The notes beneath the pieces are model-generated. The model was given only the letters and a program-made list of their open reading frames with translations. It did no database searches and was not told the origin of the DNA. Position numbers and translations under genes: made by a program. Positions 59,743 to 64,000 of a stretch of DNA of 64,000 nt are shown here, piece by piece (positions within the stretch are counted from its first letter, which is position 1; every line of letters begins with the position of its first letter). Source of the stretch: JAGXSE01 sp040757295 (GTDB lineage: Bacteria > Bacillota > PH28-bin88); assembly GCA_040757295.1 (NCBI GenBank), contig JBFLXH010000010.1:11054-75053 (forward strand), written 5' to 3'.

Positions 59743-60743
59743 AGGATAAAATATTGCTGGCTCACGGGGATGGCGGCTTACTAACCCACCATCTGATTCT
59801 TGAGCATTTCATCAGGCCTTTTAATAACCCCATCTTGGCACAAATGGCCGATGCCGCCAGAATTCAGGTTAGCACAAGAGATTTGGCCTTTACCACTGAT
59901 TCCTTTGTCATCAACCCTATTTTTTTCCCTGGCGGAGATATCGGGAAACTTGCCGTTTGTGGCACCGTAAACGACCTGGCTGTCAGCGGCGCCCAACCGT
60001 GTTTCCTTGCAGCTTCCTTTATTATTGAAGAAGGTTTTTCCCTTAATGACTTGGACCGGATCATATCTTCTATGGCCAGTACTGCAGCTACGGCTGGTGT
60101 AGCTATTGTGGCTGGCGATACAAAGGTGGTGGAACGAGGCAGCGTTGATAAAATCTTTGTTAATACCGCAGGAATAGGTGTTTTTTCTCCAGAAACCATC
60201 CTTGGAGTAGAAAAGATCGAAGACGGAGATGTCGTAATAATTAACGGTTGCATTGGCGAACATGGGATGGCGGTGCTTTCCGGCCGTGAAGGTTTAGGCT
60301 TTGAAACCAGCATTATCAGCGATTGTGCCTGTCTCAACCAGATTATCCAAGAGCTAATGGCCAGGCATGCAACAATTAAATTTATGCGGGATCCAACGAG
60401 AGGAGGTTTGGCTGCCACAATTAATGAAATTGCCTCAGCATCCGCCAAAGATATCTACCTTTTTGAAGACAAAATACCGGTAAGTGACGAAGTCCGGTGG
60501 GCAGCCGAAATGCTGGGTATGGATCCCCTTTATTTAGCTAATGAAGGAAAATTTGTGATTGTTGCATCGCGGGAAGAAGAAAAAGAAATCATTTCGTCGT
60601 TGCGAAACCATACACTGGGAAGAAATGCTGCGGCTATTGGAGAGATTAGAAAAGGCAGTGGGAATGTTTACCTTAAAACCTGCCTGGGAGCAACAAAACT
60701 AATCAAGATGCCAGTTGGTCAACAGCTACCAAGAATCTGTTAA
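59739..60743 (+). CDS. hypE: HypE, carbamoyl dehydratase
   Basis: A 334-residue protein of the PurM/ThiL-like family. It dehydrates the thiocarbamate on its C-terminal Cys, and the last residues PRIC provide that Cys. ATG 59739 overlaps the hypD stop. Other marks: LAHGDGGLLTHHLI, FTTDSFVINPIFFPGGDIGK, VAGDTKVVERG and MRDPTRGGLAATINEIA. It ends the hyp operon; no clear terminator is seen before the inverted repeat. Confidence 0.96.
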   Translation: MKDKILLAHGDGGLLTHHLILEHFIRPFNNPILAQMADAARIQVSTRDLAFTTDSFVINPIFFPGGDIGKLAVCGTVNDLAVSGAQPCFLAASFIIEEGFSLNDLDRIISSMASTAATAGVAIVAGDTKVVERGSVDKIFVNTAGIGVFSPETILGVEKIEDGDVVIINGCIGEHGMAVLSGREGLGFETSIISDCACLNQIIQELMARHATIKFMRDPTRGGLAATINEIASASAKDIYLFEDKIPVSDEVRWAAEMLGMDPLYLANEGKFVIVASREEEKEIISSLRNHTLGRNAAAIGEIRKGSGNVYLKTCLGATKLIKMPVGQQLPRIC

Positions 60744-60785
60744 TGATGTCACACCTAGGTTTACTGCCCACTTCATTTTTCTTTT

Positions 60786-60888
60786 TATACTCGGCAAGGG
60801 TAAAATTGCATTATCATAATGAAGCCGAGTATGAAATTCGCTTTGAGGCCACGGCAAATCAATGAATAATTAGTGGCCTTGCTCATTA
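60786..60888 (-). repeat. Inverted stand-alone copy of the GAGGCCACTAATT module
   Basis: Reverse complement of the module at 8264-8364, with the same attcattgattt linker and ACTCGGC/GCCGAGT arms. It lies between the convergent hypE and spore-protein genes and could help terminate either. Confidence 0.8.
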
Positions 60889-60913
60889 TAATACAAACGG
60901 GCCCTTAAACGGT

Positions 60914-60942
60914 CCAAAAAAAACGCCGGCGCTAGGCCGGCG
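60914..60942 (-). terminator. Terminator of the spore protein gene
   Basis: CGCCGGC / GCCGGCG hairpin with a run of A on its left side, which reads as a U-tract on the minus strand. It directly follows the minus-strand spore-protein stop. Confidence 0.85.
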
Positions 60943-60950
60943 GGTGTGTG

Positions 60951-61151
60951 TTAGTAGGGGTTTCTGGCTCCGGGACCCATTCCCGCTAACTGCCTTTCGG
61001 CCATCTCGATGGCTTTGCGTACCATCAGGCCGCAGTTGCGGGAAGATACTCCACCAAAACCTTCTGAAGCTACAATTTGGTCTACTCCCAATTCCTTGGC
61101 AATCTCCCACTTGAGCCTATCAGACATGATGGAACGCCCATTTCTCGCCAA
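60951..61151 (-). CDS. Alpha/beta-type small acid-soluble spore protein
   Basis: A 66-residue DNA-binding spore protein that coats and protects DNA in the forespore. On the minus strand, TTG at 61151 follows AAAGGAGG by nine bases. Family sequence: LKWEIAKELGV (the region cut by the germination protease), then ASEGFGGVSSRNCGLMVRKA and IEMAERQLAG. This shows that the host forms endospores. A sigma-G promoter would be expected upstream, but I could not identify one with confidence. Confidence 0.94.
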   Translation of the reverse strand: MARNGRSIMSDRLKWEIAKELGVDQIVASEGFGGVSSRNCGLMVRKAIEMAERQLAGMGPGARNPY

Positions 61152-61330
61152 ATAAAAAACCTCCTTTTTATCTTACACACCATTCTTATTTTGCACCCAG
61201 GTTTGGTCGTCAATCCTGGTAAATTGGTGCAAACGCATTTGCTTTTCCAGAACTGAAAATAATACAAGAAAGAAAAGAGGTAGAAGAGATTTGCAGTAAA
61301 GCATCAGAATATAAATTTTTAGTAACTACT

Positions 61331-61614
61331 CGCATGCCCAGCAAAGGCTGGGAAGTTCAGCGGGAGCCAGTCCCGCCGGAATAAAAGTCAGAACTCCGCA
61401 ACTTGGGCAGCAGGTTAGCGGGAAACCAACAACCTGGAGTCTGCCGGCAAAGCCGCTATAAGAGCGGTGAGTGAGCCACTGGGCCGTAACGCAAGTGAAC
61501 ACAAAGCAGCCTCGAAAACATAAACCTTGGAGGCCGAGCCTTTGAGTAGTATGTATTAACTGGCTCTAAGCTTCAGCGGGGGAAACAATCCCCCGCAAAA
61601 AGCCAAGACCCAGT
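61331..61614. ncRNA. Highly structured non-coding block, candidate large structured RNA
   Basis: The 622 bases between the spore protein gene and ku hold no credible gene. From 61331 to about 61560 the plus strand shows nested helices: CCCAGC/GCTGGG, AGTTC...GAACT around GCGGGA/TCCCGC, GGCAG...CTGCC around CAGGTT/AACCTG, CCGCT/AGCGG, a GTAACGCAAGTGAAC stretch, GCCTC/GAGGC and GAGCC/GGCTC. It then joins, at 61565-61614, the left end of the composite repeat family in inverted form (GCGGGGGAAAC...CCCCCGC). The layout recalls large mobile-element RNAs, for example IscB-associated HEARO/omega RNA, but this is a guess. Strand of function is unknown. Confidence 0.4.
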
Positions 61615-61619
61615 TGAAC

Positions 61620-61700
61620 GTCTCGAAGTATTCTAACTACTGCCCTGAAAATAAAATTTTCCTCGTCTGATGGTGCCGCGATAAGCGGCGTGGGGGTCTG
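61620..61700 (-). repeat. Inverted copy of the GACCCCCACGCCGCTTATCGC repeat
   Basis: Reverse complement of the repeat at 18139-18215: both contain the CCGC...GCGG hairpin and the TTTTCAGGGCAG and AATACTTCGAG segments. Here it abuts the inverted composite-repeat end, in the same relative order as downstream of the flaG copy, suggesting the two families once formed a unit. Confidence 0.7.
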
Positions 61701-61773
61701 AATTCTGAATACCTGTAACAATTTTTATTTCATAATAGGCTATGAAAAAATCAGGAAAGGAAAGAAAGAGTAT

Positions 61774-62595
61774 ATGCGGGCAATGTGGAATGGCGCCATT
61801 TCCTTTGGACTGGTGACGATACCGATCAAGCTTTTTACAGCTACGGAAGATAAGGAGGTAAAATTTAATTACCTGCATAAGCCTTGTAAAACCCCTATTA
61901 AGTATGAAAAGGTGTGCCCAAGCTGTCAGAAAGAAGTGAAGCAGGAGGAAATCGTCAGGGGTTATGAGTACGAGAAAGGTCGCTATATCGTAATCTCAGA
62001 TGAAGATCTGCAACAGCTCCCGCTAGAGACCATCAAGTCTATTCAAATCCTGGATTTTGTTGATATGAACGAGGTAGACCCCATCTACTTTATGAAATCC
62101 TATTTTGCTGTACCTGATGCTATAGGAGTCAAGCCATACCGGCTGCTCTTAGAAGCTATGGCCCGTTCCGGCAAGGCGGCAGTGGCCAAAGTAGTTTTGC
62201 GCACAAAAGAGAACCTTGCTTTAGTCAGGATTTACCAGAACTGTTTGTTGCTTTCAACCCTGCACTATCATGAAGAGGTAAGGTCAGTCGGTCAGTTTGC
62301 CGAATTAGAAGGTGAAGTCAAATTTCATGCCAATGAGTTGAAAATGGCTGAAAGCTTGGTCAAGAGCTTATCTGCGCCTTTTGAGCCGGCAAAGTATGCC
62401 TCAGACTACCGGAAGGCCTTGACTGACTTGATTCAGGCCAAAATTAACCAGGATGAGGTCGTGGTGCCTGAGCGACCGCAAGACAAAAAAATAATCGACC
62501 TTGTTGAGGCCTTGCGGGCCAGCGTGGCGGCAGTAGAGGCCGAACGCAAGCCGGCCACGCCGAAAAAAAAGCGGCTTAAAGCTGCCGGAGACTAA
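61774..62595 (+). CDS. ku: Ku, non-homologous end-joining protein
   Basis: Bacterial Ku binds DNA double-strand ends and recruits LigD. The 273-residue protein has the family start MWNGAISFGLVTIPIKLFTA, a cysteine pair region (CKTPIKYEKVCPSCQKEVK) and the core beta-barrel sequence up to about residue 250, with a lysine-rich tail (PKKKRLKAAGD) typical of the DNA-contacting C terminus. ATG 61774 follows AGGAAAGGAAAG. No ligase gene is in this window. Ku is important for repairing breaks in germinating spores, which fits the adjacent spore protein. Confidence 0.96.
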   Translation: MRAMWNGAISFGLVTIPIKLFTATEDKEVKFNYLHKPCKTPIKYEKVCPSCQKEVKQEEIVRGYEYEKGRYIVISDEDLQQLPLETIKSIQILDFVDMNEVDPIYFMKSYFAVPDAIGVKPYRLLLEAMARSGKAAVAKVVLRTKENLALVRIYQNCLLLSTLHYHEEVRSVGQFAELEGEVKFHANELKMAESLVKSLSAPFEPAKYASDYRKALTDLIQAKINQDEVVVPERPQDKKIIDLVEALRASVAAVEAERKPATPKKKRLKAAGD

Positions 62596-62622
62596 AGACA
62601 AACCCTATTATTGGCCAATTTA

Positions 62623-62913
62623 ACTGGGTCTTGGCTTCAGAGGGGGGATTGTGACCCCCGCTCGTGCTTAGATTCGACCAGTTCTTGGCTCCGGTTTACC
62701 GGAGCTTAGAACTGGTTAATCCCATAGGGGGCCAGTTAATGCAATGGCGTAGCCGCTCTTAAAATGAGCCAGGCCACAAGTTATACATTAATTTAACGTG
62801 GCCTGAAAGCGAATTTCATGCTCGGCTTCATTGATTTTAATATTTTTCCTTTGCCGAGCATTTCCCACCGCTTTAAAGAAGCGTAGGCTTAAGAGCGGGT
62901 AGCCATCTGTGAT
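62623..62913 (+). repeat. Composite hairpin repeat, copy 3
   Basis: Same A-B-C-D-E order as at 18781, beginning ACTGGGTCTTGG and ending CATCTGTGAT. It starts 27 bases after the ku stop and occupies most of the 393-base gap before fdhD; nothing else is evident there. The D module here has the longer linker and CATGCTCGGC/GCCGAGCA arms. Confidence 0.88.
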
Positions 62914-62988
62914 CAAATATGAGTTCAGGCAGGACAAACGGTCTCTCGGGCGAAATTAAGAGTATAAAAATGATAAGGGGCGAGGGTT

Positions 62989-63768
62989 ATGGGAAAACAA
63001 ATTGACGTTGTCACATGGCACCAGGGGCGAAGCCAAGAAACACAGGTCCACCTGGCGATGGAAATCGCTTTTACTGTTTATTATAATGAGAGAGAAACTG
63101 TAACCCTCTTATGCAGTCCACAAGAACTGGACGAGCTTGCTATTGGCTTTCTCGTTGGGGAAGGTCTCTTAAAACAGGCGCAAGAGATCAAGAACTTGGT
63201 AGTGGATACTGAGCGGGGTCTGGCGTGGGTTTCCGCTGAACCCGATCGCCCGGTGGCAAAGGAAGCTATCGGCCGGCGCTTTATCACCAGCGGCTGCGGC
63301 AGCGGCACGGGATATTACAGCTTAGCCGATGCAGTTGCTTGCGCAAAGGTTCAGACTGATTTAGTTCTACTGCCCCGAGAGGTTAATGATCTGATGAGTA
63401 AAATGCAAAATCTTGCCCAGCAGTACCGGGTTACCAGGGGCATTCATGGAGCTGGTCTGTGTTCGCCTGACCAGGTTGAGGTTTTTAGAGAGGACATCGG
63501 CCGCCATAACGCTGTTGATAAAATCCTGGGTTACTGCTTTATCAAAGGAATAAAGCCGGAGAACAAGGTCTTGGCTGTAACCGGCCGTATTTCCTCGGAA
63601 ATAATGCTGAAAGCCGCCAAGATGTCAATTCCCGTGCTGCTGTCCCGTTCAGTGCCCACAGATATGGCGGTTATTATTGGCGAAGAACTGGGTATCACCA
63701 TAATTGGGGCAGCCAGAGCAGGGAAGTTCAGCGTCTATTCCCATCGGGAACGGGTGTCTCTCCCATAG
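62989..63768 (+). CDS. fdhD: FdhD, sulfurtransferase for formate dehydrogenase maturation
   Basis: FdhD moves sulfur from the IscS cysteine desulfurase to the molybdenum or tungsten cofactor of formate dehydrogenase. The 259-residue protein matches along its length: LCSPQELDELAIGFLVGEGL, ITSGCGSGTG, GIHGAGLC, REDIGRHNAVDKILG, VTGRISSEIMLKAAKMSIPV and the end IIGAARAGKFSVYS. The usual C-x-x-C pair is replaced by a single Cys (SGCGSG), a variant form. ATG 62989 follows AGGGGCGAGGG. No formate dehydrogenase gene is in the window. Confidence 0.94.
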   Translation: MGKQIDVVTWHQGRSQETQVHLAMEIAFTVYYNERETVTLLCSPQELDELAIGFLVGEGLLKQAQEIKNLVVDTERGLAWVSAEPDRPVAKEAIGRRFITSGCGSGTGYYSLADAVACAKVQTDLVLLPREVNDLMSKMQNLAQQYRVTRGIHGAGLCSPDQVEVFREDIGRHNAVDKILGYCFIKGIKPENKVLAVTGRISSEIMLKAAKMSIPVLLSRSVPTDMAVIIGEELGITIIGAARAGKFSVYSHRERVSLP

Positions 63769-63787
63769 TAAAGGCGCTGTCTCTTCA

Positions 63788-64000
63788 ACTGGGTCTTGGC
63801 TTTTTGCGGGGGGAAAGCTTTTCCCGCTGAAGCTTAGATTCGACCAGTTCTTGGCTCCGGTTTACCGGAGCCAAGAACTGGTTAATCCCATAGGGGGCCA
63901 GTTAATACAGTGGCGTAGCCGCTCTTAAAATGAGCGAGGCCACCAATTATTCCTTGATTAAATGTGGCCTCAAAGCGAATTTCATGCTCGGCTTCATTGA
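63788..64000 (+). repeat. Composite hairpin repeat, copy 4 (cut by window end)
   Basis: Begins ACTGGGTCTTGG 20 bases after the fdhD stop and runs off the window within the D module. The A module ends CGCTGAAGCTTAGA, the version also found inverted at 61565-61614, so this copy and the structured block are close relatives. No gene is seen after fdhD. Confidence 0.85.

Noticed and set aside
61400..61500. Cobalamin riboswitch
   Set aside because: Some fragments (GGTTAGCGGGAAACC, GCCACTGGGCC) recall the B12 element, but the conserved order and the core GCCACTG context do not fit, and no cobalamin gene follows.
1..64000. tRNA, rRNA genes or intact insertion sequences
   Set aside because: None were recognised by eye on either strand. 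Transposase-type motifs are absent, although several repeat families may be mobile.

Overview
The window is a chromosomal segment of an anaerobic, spore-forming Firmicute, most likely a Clostridia/Peptococcaceae-Moorella-type organism. I infer this from the Bacillus/Clostridium-style flagellar operon (FliY, CheC, CheD, FliW/CsrA, SwrB-like protein), an alpha/beta-type small acid-soluble spore protein, S-layer-homology proteins, frequent TTG starts with strong GGAGG sites, and a methanogen-type HdrABC-MvhDGA electron-bifurcation locus. The species cannot be named from the sequence alone. No rRNA, tRNA, CRISPR array or intact transposase was seen.

Layout. (1) 1-9.9 kb: cell-surface genes, namely a very large secreted protein with 16 IPT/TIG repeats and a fibronectin-III domain, followed by two S-layer-homology proteins. 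(2) 10-18.8 kb: late flagellar genes fliW, csrA, flagellin, flaG, fliD, a chaperone-like gene, a second flaG and fliS. A small accessory patch sits between csrA and flagellin: an MNT/HEPN toxin-antitoxin-type pair, a Uma2-type nuclease, a decayed MNT start and a hypothetical gene. The flagellin gene is interrupted near its 3' end by a 341-nt group I intron, and the last 15 codons lie in a second exon. A LAGLIDADG endonuclease remnant lies antisense just downstream. (3) 19.3-47.7 kb: one long run of flagellar and chemotaxis genes from flgB to fliY, all on the plus strand, preceded by a c-di-GMP-I (GEMM) riboswitch with a terminator. It encodes the rod, hook, MS-ring, switch, export apparatus, stator, FlhF/FlhG, a PilZ protein, sigma-28 and CheD/R/C/Y. 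(4) 48.3-60.7 kb: hdrCBA, mvhDGA, a maturation protease and hypABFCDE, a nearly complete set for making a [NiFe] hydrogenase coupled to a heterodisulfide-reductase-like bifurcating complex. (5) 60.9-64 kb: a spore protein gene on the minus strand, a highly structured non-coding block, ku and fdhD.

Control logic. Sigma-28-type promoters precede flagellin, flaG and fliD. The flagellin leader carries a hairpin with GGA in its loop plus an SD-overlapping GGA, which fits control by the CsrA and FliW encoded upstream. The c-di-GMP riboswitch on the flgB operon and a PilZ protein inside that operon suggest two levels of second-messenger control of motility.

Repeats are a major feature. One family (GGGGACA...TGTCCCC) occurs five times in tandem before fliF and once each before flgE and fliQ, always in the same orientation and just upstream of a flagellar gene start. 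A second, modular, hairpin-rich family of about 290 bp follows fliS, fliJ, ku and fdhD. Its left end is also shared, inverted, with the structured block at 61.3-61.6 kb, which could be a large structured RNA and is the least explained part of the window.
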